From assembly GCA_963667315.1 (NCBI GenBank), contig OY763325.1, positions 806,001 to 870,000 of the forward strand: 64,000 nucleotides of DNA. Reading direction: 5' to 3'. Made by a program: the position numbers and the translations under genes. Below are positions 17,277 to 26,225 of this stretch, piece by piece. Positions within the stretch are counted from its first letter, which is position 1; each line of letters begins with the position of its first letter. The notes under the pieces were generated by a model. That model saw only the letters and a program-made list of their open reading frames with translations. It was not told the origin of the DNA and did no database searches. This DNA comes from DAINPP01 sp963667315 (lineage in GTDB: Bacteria > Thermotogota > Thermotogae > MWEM01).

Positions 17277-18407
17277 TTATATTACGTTAACACCTTTAGA
17301 TTTTGCCACTTCGTTAAGCAGTTTTTTCTCTTTTCGGGATAATTTTTTAGGTAGATCTACATTCACCTTTATAAAATGATCCCCACGCAGACCCGTTCTT
17401 AAGTCAGGTACCCCTTTTCCTTTTAATTTAACAGTTTCACCGGGCTGAATACCACCTTTGAATTTATGTTTAATCATCCCTTCAACCGTTTGAATTTCTG
17501 CTTCGGTACCAAGAATCGCTTGTAAATAATCCAGATTTATCTCTGAGTATATGTGTTTTCCTTCTCGTTTTAACGAATGATAATTGGTAATGGAAATGAT
17601 CACATACAAATCACCACTTGGTCCATTCCCAATACCCGAATTCCCAGCAGAAGCAACTCTTAGTTTTAAACCATCTGTTGCCCCGGCAGGAATCTTCACT
17701 CGAAGCTTTTTCTTTTCCCTTGTTTTACCCACGCCGGAACATTTTGTACATTTTTGTTCTATAATTTTACCCTTACCCCCACATCTCGGACAGGTTGTTG
17801 TCGTTTGCACATTCCCAAAGAAGGTATGTGCTTCCTGTACAACTGAACCTCTTCCACCGCAGTCAGGGCATGTTTTCATAGCGGTCCCGTCTTTTGCACC
17901 TGTACCTTTACACGCATCACATTTCACATAATGCTCGTATTCAACTTCCTTTTCAATACCCGTTAATACGTCTTCAAGATTAATGGTTACGCGAATACCA
18001 ATATCTTCTCCCTTTCGACTTACTGTACCACCGGATCCTCTCTGACTTCTTGAAGAACGACCACCACCAAAAAACGAATCAAAAATATCTTCAAAGCCAC
18101 CAAAACCTCCTGAACTACCTCCAAAGAAATCATCAAACGGAGAACCTCCCGTATTTCCGGTTCTATAATTTGGCGGCATCTGATCTCCGACAAAGCCATA
18201 CCTATCATACATCGTTCTTTTTTCAGTATCACTCAGTACTTCATAAGCTTCACTGATCTCTTTGAATTTTACTTCTGCTTCCTTTTTGTTATCCTTATGA
18301 AGATCCGGGTGCCATTTTTTTATAAGCTTTCTATAGGCCTTTTTTATATCATCCTGAGTAGACTCCTTGGATACACCAAGAACTTCATAATAGTCTTTTT
18401 TTGACAT
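17277..18407 (-). CDS. dnaJ: Chaperone DnaJ
   Basis: 376 residues, complete DnaJ. The J domain begins KKDYYEVLGVSKEST and carries the HPD motif (KWHPDLHKDN). A Gly/Phe-rich linker (GGSPFDDFFGGSSGGFGGFE) follows. The zinc domain has four CxxCxGxG repeats (CDACKGTG, CPDCGGRG, CPRCGGKG, CTKCSGVG), and the C-terminal substrate-binding domains include KIPAGATDGLKLRVASAG. It stimulates DnaK ATPase and hands over unfolded clients. It is the third gene of the hrcA operon, 32 bases after grpE. No dnaK gene follows, as in Thermotoga, where dnaK is encoded elsewhere. Confidence 0.98.
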   Translation of the reverse strand: MSKKDYYEVLGVSKESTQDDIKKAYRKLIKKWHPDLHKDNKKEAEVKFKEISEAYEVLSDTEKRTMYDRYGFVGDQMPPNYRTGNTGGSPFDDFFGGSSGGFGGFEDIFDSFFGGGRSSRSQRGSGGTVSRKGEDIGIRVTINLEDVLTGIEKEVEYEHYVKCDACKGTGAKDGTAMKTCPDCGGRGSVVQEAHTFFGNVQTTTTCPRCGGKGKIIEQKCTKCSGVGKTREKKKLRVKIPAGATDGLKLRVASAGNSGIGNGPSGDLYVIISITNYHSLKREGKHIYSEINLDYLQAILGTEAEIQTVEGMIKHKFKGGIQPGETVKLKGKGVPDLRTGLRGDHFIKVNVDLPKKLSRKEKKLLNEVAKSKGVNVI

Positions 18408-18439
18408 ATTCCACCTTCCTTAATTCACAATAAACTGTC

Positions 18440-18976
18440 TTACTCAGTTCGTTCACTTTCAGTATTATTTTTTTTCACCGATACTTTCACTCTTGCAGGT
18501 TTTAGAACCGTCTGTTTGAATTTAAAACCTTTTTCAACAACTTCAAGGACTGTATGTTCTTCACAACTATCATCTTCAATTTGTTCTGAAATTTCTTGTT
18601 CAAACGGATCATATACTGTTCCTGGTGTGCATTTAATCTCTGTAAGCCCTTCACTTTCAAGCGTCATGATAAAAGATTGATAAATCATCTGAATACCTTT
18701 TACAATCATTTGTGTTTCTTTATTGGCATTATCAATTTTCATATACATCATTGCCCTCTCAAAATTCGTCAACACGGGAATCATTTTATCAAATAAATCA
18801 ATAGTAGCGTTATCATACGCCCTTTTTTTATCTTTCTGAGCAATCTGCTTAAAATGTTCAAAATCTGCTTTCAATTTAAACGCATATTCTTCAATTTCTT
18901 TCAATCTTTTATTATCATTTTCAAGAAGCAACAAGTCTTCCTGCAAATTCTGTATTTTCTCAATTGAGCTTTTCAA
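18440..18976 (-). CDS. grpE: Nucleotide exchange factor GrpE
   Basis: About 178 residues with the GrpE layout: a long N-terminal coiled coil, then YAFKLKADFEHFKQIAQKDK, PVLTNFERAMMYM, GIQMIYQSFIMTLESEGL and the C-terminal beta domain with TVLEVVEKGFKFKQTVLKPARVKV. It releases ADP from DnaK. The GGAGG site is only 1 base from an ATG at 18982 but 7 bases from the in-frame TTG at 18976, so TTG is the likelier start; the difference is two residues. It lies between hrcA and dnaJ in the CIRCE-controlled operon. Confidence 0.96.
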   Translation of the reverse strand: MKSSIEKIQNLQEDLLLLENDNKRLKEIEEYAFKLKADFEHFKQIAQKDKKRAYDNATIDLFDKMIPVLTNFERAMMYMKIDNANKETQMIVKGIQMIYQSFIMTLESEGLTEIKCTPGTVYDPFEQEISEQIEDDSCEEHTVLEVVEKGFKFKQTVLKPARVKVSVKKNNTESERTE

Positions 18977-18994
18977 ATTCATTCCTCCTGTATT

Positions 18995-20032
18995 TTATTC
19001 ATTTAAATTTATCAATCGTGACAAATATTCTGTTATCCTGCTACTTACAAATCTCATTCCCTTCAGATTCTGAAGATAGTCTGTTGCTTTAGAGGTGATA
19101 ACAATCATTCTACCCAATTTCTGCTCACCTGCCAGATAATTCTGAAGAAATATTGAAAATCCATTTAATTCTTCTCTTCTTGTTTCGCTTCCAATATTAA
19201 CACTTTTAAAATCTTCTGAATCAAGTATGCTGAACAACTCAAGAATTCTGTCATCGTTCTCTGTATAAACCAGACAATTTTTCAAATCATTTTGAGATAA
19301 TGTTTCATCCCGAACCAATAACTCGAGACCATACTTCTGAAAACGGTTTTTATAACTCTTATTTACCATCTGCTTTAAAAAAGTAAACACATGATCATAA
19401 TCAGGGTTATACCATGAATAATCGGGTAAATCCATCTGATTGAGCAACTGTTTTAATTCCTTTAAGCTTAACCCATGCAATTTTTCTGATAAAAACCGTT
19501 CAAATTCTCGAATGGGAAACTTCTCTTCCATTGGAACAATAAACGTTTCTGAAATCCCCATATTCGTAACAACCACCACAACCCAATAGTTCAGGAAGAT
19601 ATTCGTTAGCGATACTCTGCTGATCCTTAAATCTTCAATGAAAGGGCGTTCTATTATAGCAAGCCCACCCATCCATCTTGCTAAGAAAACAGCAAATCCC
19701 GCAAGCAATTCATCAATGTTGTTATATTTAAATTCTTCGACAAGCTCTATTTCATTGCTTATATTAACAGTAATATCTTTCATGTTTTTTAAACATTCAA
19801 CGTAAAACCGATAGCCTTTATCAGTTGGTAATCTGCCTGCCGAAATATGCGGTTGTATAATATACCCCATTTCTTCAAGTTTTTTCATTTCATTCCTGAT
19901 CGTTGCACTGCTGCAATTGAGGCTGGTTATTTCAAGGATTTTCTTGGAACTGACAGGTCTTTTTAAAGTGATGAATTCATGGACAACAGCATACAAAACA
20001 CCTTCCTGTCTTTTTGTGAGTTCTGTCTTCAC
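18995..20032 (-). CDS. hrcA: Heat-inducible transcription repressor HrcA
   Basis: 345 residues. An N-terminal winged helix (LTKRQEGVLYAVVHEFITLKR ... SSATIRNEMKKLEEMGYI) precedes PHISAGRLPTDKGYRFYVE, the strongest HrcA signature, and a GAF-like effector domain follows. It represses chaperone operons by binding CIRCE. Start GTG 20032 is chosen because GGAGGTG lies 7 bases before it; an earlier in-frame ATG at 20062 would begin inside the CIRCE operator. The perfect CIRCE just upstream shows that the operon is autoregulated. Confidence 0.97.
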   Translation of the reverse strand: MKTELTKRQEGVLYAVVHEFITLKRPVSSKKILEITSLNCSSATIRNEMKKLEEMGYIIQPHISAGRLPTDKGYRFYVECLKNMKDITVNISNEIELVEEFKYNNIDELLAGFAVFLARWMGGLAIIERPFIEDLRISRVSLTNIFLNYWVVVVVTNMGISETFIVPMEEKFPIREFERFLSEKLHGLSLKELKQLLNQMDLPDYSWYNPDYDHVFTFLKQMVNKSYKNRFQKYGLELLVRDETLSQNDLKNCLVYTENDDRILELFSILDSEDFKSVNIGSETRREELNGFSIFLQNYLAGEQKLGRMIVITSKATDYLQNLKGMRFVSSRITEYLSRLINLNE

Positions 20033-20055
20033 CCGTTCACCTCCGAACCTTATAT

Positions 20056-20082
20056 TTAGCACTCATAATATATGAGTGCTAA
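20056..20082. promoter_or_regulatory. CIRCE operator
   Basis: TTAGCACTC (20056-20064), a 9-base spacer, and GAGTGCTAA (20074-20082): a perfect match to the HrcA operator consensus. It lies between the hrcA promoter and the hrcA ribosome site. Confidence 0.98.
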
Positions 20083-20090
20083 CTCTCAAT

Positions 20091-20119
20091 ATAATATCAT
20101 TACTGATATTCTTTGTCAA
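20091..20119 (-). promoter_or_regulatory. Housekeeping promoter of hrcA-grpE-dnaJ
   Basis: Reading on the minus strand, -35 TTGACA (20119-20114), a 17-base spacer and -10 TATTAT (20096-20091). Transcription would start just before or in CIRCE. Confidence 0.85.
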
Positions 20120-20205
20120 GGTAAATCATCACAATATCAAAAATTACTCTTTTGAACATTTAATCTATAAATAATCTAATCGTTGCTGAAATTCAAAAGA
20201 AATTC

Positions 20206-20224
20206 TTTTACCAAAAGGTCAAAA
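20206..20224. promoter_or_regulatory. TetR-type operator upstream of the TetR gene
   Basis: TTTTACCAAAAGGTCAAAA, with a TTTTACC/GGTxAAAA dyad. It is the same element, with one base changed, as operator copy B before the radical SAM gene. It overlaps the expected -35 position of a -10 TAGAAT at 20240-20245 (with TGA extension), as for an autorepressed gene. Confidence 0.7.
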
Positions 20225-20314
20225 ATAAAAAAAGTATGATAGAATAATAAATGTATCATATCGATTGAAAATTGCGTCTGAACTAATATAGATCGTATCA
20301 GAAGGGGGAATTTC

Positions 20315-20905
20315 ATGTCAAAAAAAATAAATACCAAGCGCAAAATTTTAGATTCCGCTAAAAAGATGTTTGCCGTCAAAGGATTTGACGGAACATCAGT
20401 AGAAGAAATTGCCAATGAAGCCGGAGTGAAAAAAGCCTTGATATTCTATTATTTCCCCTCAAAAGAATCTTTATTCCTTGAATCATGGACAGAAGGAATA
20501 AACGAATTGGAATATCATATTTTTGGCGACACCGATTCTGAAACCGGTTATCTTTCCAAGTTAAAAAAAGTATTGATATCATACATAGATTTTGTTATGA
20601 ATCGGAAAGAAATCATGAAACTCATAGAAATGGATAAAGTTAAAATCATTGAAAGCGAAAAAGCCGGAGATCAGAAACTGCATCCGTTGAAAGAAAGATA
20701 CGGACTTTTTATTGAAAAAATTGAAAACCTTATTGAAGAAGGTAAACAGAAACAGTATATTCCAGATTCTATCCCCACAGGCGGAACTGCAAAGCTTATC
20801 GCCCAAAGTATCGGCGTAAATGCCATGAACGAGGATCTTTCAGTTGATTCTATCGTAAGATTTATTTTAAACGGCATGTCGGTAAGAGACGACCTTACGG
20901 ACTAA
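20315..20905 (+). CDS. TetR/AcrR-family transcriptional regulator
   Basis: 196 residues. The N-terminal DNA-binding domain is typical: KRKILDSAKKMFAVKGFDGTSVEEIANEAGVKKALIFYYFPSKESLF, with recognition-helix core VKKALIFYYF. The ligand domain from about residue 60 to the end is not assignable by eye. It is followed 8 bases later by a methyltransferase-like gene, probably in one operon. The 19-bp dyad at 20206 in its own promoter, which recurs twice before the radical SAM gene at 15551, makes both units its likely targets. The ligand is unknown; a fatty-acyl compound would fit if the radical SAM enzyme acts on lipids. Confidence 0.93.
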   Translation: MSKKINTKRKILDSAKKMFAVKGFDGTSVEEIANEAGVKKALIFYYFPSKESLFLESWTEGINELEYHIFGDTDSETGYLSKLKKVLISYIDFVMNRKEIMKLIEMDKVKIIESEKAGDQKLHPLKERYGLFIEKIENLIEEGKQKQYIPDSIPTGGTAKLIAQSIGVNAMNEDLSVDSIVRFILNGMSVRDDLTD

Positions 20906-20913
20906 CCCTCTAG

Positions 20914-21996
20914 ATGAAGAAAAAAATAACAAAAAATCAGGTAAGATTTTTTATAGACACTTCTGTTATGGAATATAACAGGATACTCACAATATTGGAA
21001 GATTACTTTTATTGGTTTAAACCTGAGGATGAAACATTGCTTGTCCTATTTGCCTCTAGCCAGCACCCCAAAAATTTACAAAAACTCTTAAGAAATAAAA
21101 AGAAAGACAAATCACCAAATTATTCTTTCATAGAAGGGAAAATAAGCCCCGAAGAACTCCACAAATATTATACAAAAAGATTTTTACTGAATGAATGGGG
21201 CAATTATCAAAAACATGATATTTTCAGGCTTTACAAATTCTTCTATCCTGTAAAGTCAGACATTAACTTTGATAACCAGGCAATTTCAATCCAATACGAT
21301 GTGCGTTATCATAACAACAGAAATGATGAATACGCAAGTTATAAAAAAGAACAGTTATCAGCCCTTGAAAACGCCCTGCATTATTATAAACCAAAAAACA
21401 TCTTGGATATGGGATGCGGAACCGGTGCTCAATATTTTTTCTTAAAAGACACATTGGACAAATATAAGATTAAATACCACGGGGTTGATATAAGCAGATT
21501 CCAAACGATTAAAGCCATTGACCTTTATGAAAATAATAACACTCATTTTGAATTGGGAAATGCAATGAACCTTCCATTGAAGGATTCATCTTTTGACATT
21601 TCATTTTCAGAAAGTACCATTCCGTTCCTACCAAATCCCGTTAAAGGCGTTACAGAATTAAACAGGGTCAGCAAACGAGGTTTTTTCGCTTCACTTTACA
21701 CCATAAAAAAAGAGCATGCTTTTTTGAATCCTTTTAAAAAGAATAATATTTACGCATTGGATACGGGGGCAACCTGGAAATATTTAAATAAAATCACGCC
21801 AAATATTTATTATCTACCGGAATATAAGTTCGTTATGGATATTGCTAAGAATTTTGAAAATGTTATCGTAGTTGAGGAAAATTCAGATCAATTTTTTGAA
21901 CCACTTGACGTTTCAACTTCGAACCTTTTTTTCTTCCCAAAAGACTGGTTTAACAACACTCAGAAAATAGACTTCAATTTTAGACCACTGATGTAA
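20914..21996 (+). CDS. SAM-dependent methyltransferase-like protein
   Basis: 360 residues. The central part (about 165-270) is a class I methyltransferase core: ILDMGCGTGAQYFF for motif I, YHGVDISRFQ for the acidic loop, GNAMNLPLKDSSFDISFSE for motifs II-III and FLPNPVKGVTELNRVSKRGFF downstream. The N-terminal 150 residues are an unfamiliar, Lys-rich domain. The substrate is not evident. Translational start ATG 20914 has only a weak ribosome site. It follows the TetR gene by 8 bases and so probably shares its regulation; a role in lipid or small-molecule methylation would fit but is speculation. Confidence 0.75.
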   Translation: MKKKITKNQVRFFIDTSVMEYNRILTILEDYFYWFKPEDETLLVLFASSQHPKNLQKLLRNKKKDKSPNYSFIEGKISPEELHKYYTKRFLLNEWGNYQKHDIFRLYKFFYPVKSDINFDNQAISIQYDVRYHNNRNDEYASYKKEQLSALENALHYYKPKNILDMGCGTGAQYFFLKDTLDKYKIKYHGVDISRFQTIKAIDLYENNNTHFELGNAMNLPLKDSSFDISFSESTIPFLPNPVKGVTELNRVSKRGFFASLYTIKKEHAFLNPFKKNNIYALDTGATWKYLNKITPNIYYLPEYKFVMDIAKNFENVIVVEENSDQFFEPLDVSTSNLFFFPKDWFNNTQKIDFNFRPLM

Positions 21997-22042
21997 TTCG
22001 GTACTATGTTATAATCCAATAAAATTCATAGGAGGAATTATT

Positions 22043-23410
22043 TTGAAAAGAGTCATTCTATTATTTTTCATGATTCTAACAACGTTGAATATCTTTTCGT
22101 CCGAAGTCTATTTGATGGACGAACAGCTTCCCCCTGAAAGATTTCAAATGCTGGGAGATCAATTGTATATCTATTCTGTCAATCTGATGCAAAAACTTAA
22201 CACTGAATTCAAATGGGATAACATCAATAAAACACTTGATGTAGAATGGAACGGAAATTTCATTCAATTCCACAACAATTCCACGAAAGTTTTACTTAAC
22301 GGAAAAACCCTTTATCTGACGACGCCACCGAGAATTATCAATTCAAGATTCTTTTTACCGTTATTGGATACATGTAGATTACTCGGGTTAAGAATTGTAT
22401 CCGAAAATAATAATTATTATATCTATTCTTCCATTTCTGAATTTAACAGTTTTTTCTGGACCCCGAATGGATTAATTCTTAATTTTTCCAAACCGGTAAC
22501 ACTTTCAATCAACAATTATTCAAATAAATCAGCCATATTTGATATAATTGGTTCTGAAACTCCTACTATTCAGATGGCAGATAATCAGTATCTGGGAATA
22601 GAAGAATTCAAAGTAGAAAACCTGACTGAAGATACCATGAAATCATTCTTAAGACTTTCTTTTAAATTTAAAGACGGTGTTTATCTTGAGCCTTTCGTTA
22701 TCGGTTCATCTGTTTATTTTATGACCTCTGATTCCCAAAAAATGACATACACAACAGAAACAAAAAATGAAGAGGAAGTCAAGCGAATCGTTATTGACCC
22801 CGGACACGGCGGATTTGATCCAGGTGCAATTGCAAATAGCGGTTTCCAGGAAAAAGAAGGCGTACTGTTGATCAGTAAGTTCTTAAAAAACAAACTGGAA
22901 GAAGAAGGCTATGAAGTCTTCTTAACGAGAACAGGAGACAATTTCATTGAATTAATGGAAAGATCACGTATTGCAAATAATTTTAACGCTGATATTTTTG
23001 TCAGTATTCATCTTAATTCGGTAGATATTGAAAGTGTTGATGGTGTAGAACTTTTCTATTACAAGTGGTCAGAGTCCAGTTATAAGGCAAGATTAAATCG
23101 TTTTTACAAATCTCCGGATTTGACCGCCTCACAAATAACATCAAAAGTATATAACAAGGTAGACCAAACACTTAAAAGCGAAGCACTTGCAAAGAAGGTC
23201 GCTAATTCTTTCGAATCCGAAGGATTCATCTTACGAAAAACAATCCCGGAAGATTTTGCAGTCCTTGCCTACAGTGAAATGCCGGCAATACTTATCGAAT
23301 GCGGTTATATTTCAAACTTAGATTTTTCAAAACAGATTAAACAGGCTTATTATCAGGAAAAGGTTGCAGAGACAATCGCAAAGGGAATAATCGAATATCT
23401 CAAGAATTAA
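22043..23410 (+). CDS. N-acetylmuramoyl-L-alanine amidase, secreted
   Basis: 455 residues. After a signal peptide (KRVILLFFMILTTLNIFSS) comes a copper-amine-oxidase-N/AMIN-like beta region (KLNTEFKWDNINKTLDVEW). From about residue 245 there is a complete Amidase_3 domain: IVIDPGHGGFDPGA with zinc His, FQEKEGVLL with zinc Glu, NADIFVSIHLNS with the third ligand His, and AILIECGYISN with the catalytic Glu. It cleaves the amide between MurNAc and the peptide stem, outside the cytoplasmic membrane. Start is TTG 22043 behind AGGAGGAA. An extended -10 (TGTTATAAT ending at 22015) gives it its own promoter; a terminator follows. Confidence 0.93.
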   Translation: MKRVILLFFMILTTLNIFSSEVYLMDEQLPPERFQMLGDQLYIYSVNLMQKLNTEFKWDNINKTLDVEWNGNFIQFHNNSTKVLLNGKTLYLTTPPRIINSRFFLPLLDTCRLLGLRIVSENNNYYIYSSISEFNSFFWTPNGLILNFSKPVTLSINNYSNKSAIFDIIGSETPTIQMADNQYLGIEEFKVENLTEDTMKSFLRLSFKFKDGVYLEPFVIGSSVYFMTSDSQKMTYTTETKNEEEVKRIVIDPGHGGFDPGAIANSGFQEKEGVLLISKFLKNKLEEEGYEVFLTRTGDNFIELMERSRIANNFNADIFVSIHLNSVDIESVDGVELFYYKWSESSYKARLNRFYKSPDLTASQITSKVYNKVDQTLKSEALAKKVANSFESEGFILRKTIPEDFAVLAYSEMPAILIECGYISNLDFSKQIKQAYYQEKVAETIAKGIIEYLKN

Positions 23411-23414
23411 GAAT

Positions 23415-23441
23415 AAAGGGAACACATCAAGTGTTCCCTTT
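23415..23441. terminator. Bidirectional terminator between the amidase and murD
   Basis: AAAGGGAACAC/GTGTTCCCTTT, 11 bp with a 5-base loop. It serves both convergent genes and overlaps the last codons of murD as read through the frameshift. Confidence 0.85.
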
Positions 23442-24682
23442 AACGAATTCTTTGAAAAAAAATCCCCGTTCTTTATAGTTTTTAAACCGATCAAAACTCG
23501 ACCCACCTGGGCTAAAAAGGACGATATCCCCACTTTCACTTTCTTCGATTGCCTTTTTCACGTTTTTTTGCCAATCTGGAAATATTTCTTTCTCATGCGA
23601 GGGAATACTGGCCGAAAGTCGCTGAGCGCTCTCTCCACAAAGATATGTTTTTTTACCTTTTCAGCAATCAAAGCGCCAACCTCAGAATAATCATCCCCTT
23701 TATCCTTTGCACCCGCTAAAAGAAGAATTGAACCCGTTAAAGACTTTAATGCCCAGAGAAGCGCATGCGCATTTGTCGATTTCGAATCATTTATAAAAGT
23801 TACACCATTTTTAACAAGAAATTTTTCCATCCTGTGTTCGCCAAATTCAAAGGTTTTCAAAGCTTCATAAATTTGTTTTTCTGAAATTCCAACATGAAAA
23901 CAACATTTTGAAGCGAGATATGCATTTCTTCTGTTGTGTTCGCCGGTTATTGAATCTGGAATGGCAAATTGTTTGAAAGTTTCAAGATTATCGTATATCA
24001 TGATTTCCTGAGGAGAAGAAATTTCACCGATTATATCCGATGGTAAAATCATACACTTTGATAATTCTGACAGGCCTAATTTATCTTTCCTGTATGATTC
24101 AAAACTACCATGCCAGTCAAGATGATCTTCAGAGATATTTGTAACACCTGAAAGGTCAAAATATGTTTTCCTTTTTTTTATATGCTTAATCTGATAACTG
24201 GAAAGCTCAAATACAAGAAATACGTTATTAAGATCGTACGACAGATAATCGAAAGTAGGATTTCCGATATTCCCGACACTGAATGCTTTTTTTGTTTGTT
24301 TAAGAATATGCGTAATCATTTCAACCGTCGTCGTTTTACCGTTCGTCCCTGTAATCGCAATCGTTTTTGGTTTATCTTGGAGCAAATCAAAAAAGAGCTC
24401 AATATCTATTTTTACCTCTACCTCTAAGTCAATCGCTTTTTTTAGAAGGGGATGATCTCGTTTCACAGATGGACTAATCATCAATAATTCTGTATTTAAA
24501 ACCTCAAGAGTATTTGTCCCTTCTTCAAAATTTATGCCGTTCTTTTTTAGAAACAACTTTTTCTCATTTTCAATAGGGGTGAGAGAAGACACAAACAATC
24601 TCACCACTTGATTTGATAACATATATCTTAAAACAGACCAATTGGTAACACCCAACCCTAAAAAAGTTATATCGTATTTCAT
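23427..24682 (-). pseudogene. murD: UDP-N-acetylmuramoylalanine-D-glutamate ligase, split by a -1 frameshift
   Basis: MurD adds D-Glu to UDP-MurNAc-L-Ala in the cytoplasm. The first frame (from 24682) gives 374 residues with the ATP loop AITGTNGKTTTVEMI, FELSSYQI and NDSKSTNAHALLWALKSL, but ends at 23558 with a sequence unlike MurD. Reading one frame back from an A7 run (plus-strand T run 23648-23654), the normal tail appears: TYLCGESAQRLSASIPS, then SGDIVLFSPGGSSFDRFKNY and KERGFFFKEFVKGNT, stopping at 23427. The full product would be about 418 residues, near the family length. The zero frame presents A-AAA-AAA, a slippery heptamer. It could be programmed -1 shifting, polymerase slippage, a sequencing indel or true decay. 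Because MurD is usually essential, a functional product is likely. Confidence 0.85.
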
Positions 24683-24710
24683 AAAATCACCAACTTAGAA
24701 AATCTATCGA

Positions 24711-24737
24711 AAAAACGGGCTTTTTAAGCCCGTTTTT
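24711..24737 (-). terminator. Terminator after guaB
   Basis: AAAAACGGGCTT, a TTT loop and AAGCCCGTTTTT: a 12-bp stem with a U tract on the guaB strand. It separates guaB from the downstream murD. Confidence 0.9.
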
Positions 24738-24746
24738 GAAGACTAA

Positions 24747-26204
24747 TTAATGTGTTTGATAATTCGGAGATTCTTTTGTAATTCTAATATCATGAGGATG
24801 GCTTTCAGTTTTACCGGCTGAAGTAATCTGAACAAATCTGGCTTTCATTTGAAGTTCATCTATATTCTTTGAACCGCAATACCCCATTCCAGCTCTCAAA
24901 CCACCGCATAACTGATATGAAATATCTCCGACACTTCCTTTGAAAGGAATCATCCCTTCTACTCCCTCAGGAACAAGTTTCTCTGCCGAGGTTCCCGATT
25001 GGAAATATCTGTCACTACTCCCTTTAACCATGGCACCAATACTGCCCATTCCTCTGTATGCTTTATATTTTCTACCTTCATAAAGAATCGTTTCTCCCGG
25101 TGCCTCATCAGTTCCTGCAAAGATTGAACCAAGCATGACCGTAGACGCACCTGCCGCTATCGCTTTTACAAGATCACCTGAATATCGAATACCACCATCG
25201 GCAATAACAGGAACACCCTTTCCCTTTGCCGCTTTAACACACTCTTCAATAGCAGTAAGTTGTGGGACACCGACACCGGCTACAACTCTCGTTGTACAGA
25301 TTGAACCAGGACCTATCCCAACCTTGACGGCATCAGCACCAGCTTCTATCAATGCATCCGCAGCCTCTTTTGTAGCTATATTACCGCCAACAACATCAAG
25401 TTCAGGCCACTTCTCCTTCAGTTTTCTGATCATATCAAGTACATTTTTTGAATGTCCGTGAGCTGTATCCACCACAATAAAATCAACCTTCGCTTTAACC
25501 AAAGCATCCGCTCGTTCAAGAGCATCCGGTCCGGTACCTATTGATGCCCCAACGATAAGTCTCCCTCTCTTATCTCTGGAAGCATTTGGAAATTCTACAA
25601 CACTGTTAATATCCTTTATCGTGATTAAACCTTTTATCTTATTTTTTTCATCGACAAGTGGTAATTTTTCCACTTTATTTTCATGTAGGATTTTTTTTGC
25701 TTCAATAAGCGTGATTCCTTCTTTTGCTGTAACGAGTTTCTCTATTGGTGTCATGAGATCTCTAACTGTTTTATGCGGATCATCTTCGAATCTGATATCT
25801 CGGTTGGTAATCAATCCCAATAATTCATTTTCAATATTAACAACAGGCAGTCCACCTATTTTGTACTCTCTCATCAACTGATCGGCATCAGCCACCCGTT
25901 TTTCAGGTGAAATTGTTAGTGGATCAAATATAATGCCGTTCTCAGAACGTTTTATTCTGTCAACTTGATCAGCCTGATTCTTTATCGGCATATTTTTATG
26001 AATGACACCAACGCCTCCAATTCTCGCCAGTGTTTTCGCCATTGCATACTCTGTTACAGTATCCATCGCCGCACTTACCAACGGGATATTTATCGAGATA
26101 TTTTTTGTCAGTCTGGTTTTAATATCTGTCTCTCGTGGTGTCACCTCAGAATATACAGGCGCGAGTAATACATCATCGAACGTAATTCCTTTCATCAATT
26201 CCAT
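24747..26204 (-). CDS. guaB: Inosine-5'-monophosphate dehydrogenase
   Basis: 485 residues, complete IMPDH, which oxidises IMP to XMP with NAD in guanine nucleotide synthesis. The N-terminal catalytic part begins GITFDDVLLAPVYSEV; two CBS domains occupy about residues 95-205. The catalytic loop is intact, GIGPGSICTTRVVAGVGVPQ with the active-site Cys, followed by IADGGIRYSGDLVKAIAAG and the flap region YRGMGSIGAMVKGSSDRYF. The start ATG 26204 has a GGAGG site. It lies downstream of the mreBC-like pair, 21 bases after the MreC-like gene, and ends at a strong terminator. Confidence 0.98.
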   Translation of the reverse strand: MELMKGITFDDVLLAPVYSEVTPRETDIKTRLTKNISINIPLVSAAMDTVTEYAMAKTLARIGGVGVIHKNMPIKNQADQVDRIKRSENGIIFDPLTISPEKRVADADQLMREYKIGGLPVVNIENELLGLITNRDIRFEDDPHKTVRDLMTPIEKLVTAKEGITLIEAKKILHENKVEKLPLVDEKNKIKGLITIKDINSVVEFPNASRDKRGRLIVGASIGTGPDALERADALVKAKVDFIVVDTAHGHSKNVLDMIRKLKEKWPELDVVGGNIATKEAADALIEAGADAVKVGIGPGSICTTRVVAGVGVPQLTAIEECVKAAKGKGVPVIADGGIRYSGDLVKAIAAGASTVMLGSIFAGTDEAPGETILYEGRKYKAYRGMGSIGAMVKGSSDRYFQSGTSAEKLVPEGVEGMIPFKGSVGDISYQLCGGLRAGMGYCGSKNIDELQMKARFVQITSAGKTESHPHDIRITKESPNYQTH

Positions 26205-26225
26205 TACATACCTCCATAGTCGTTG

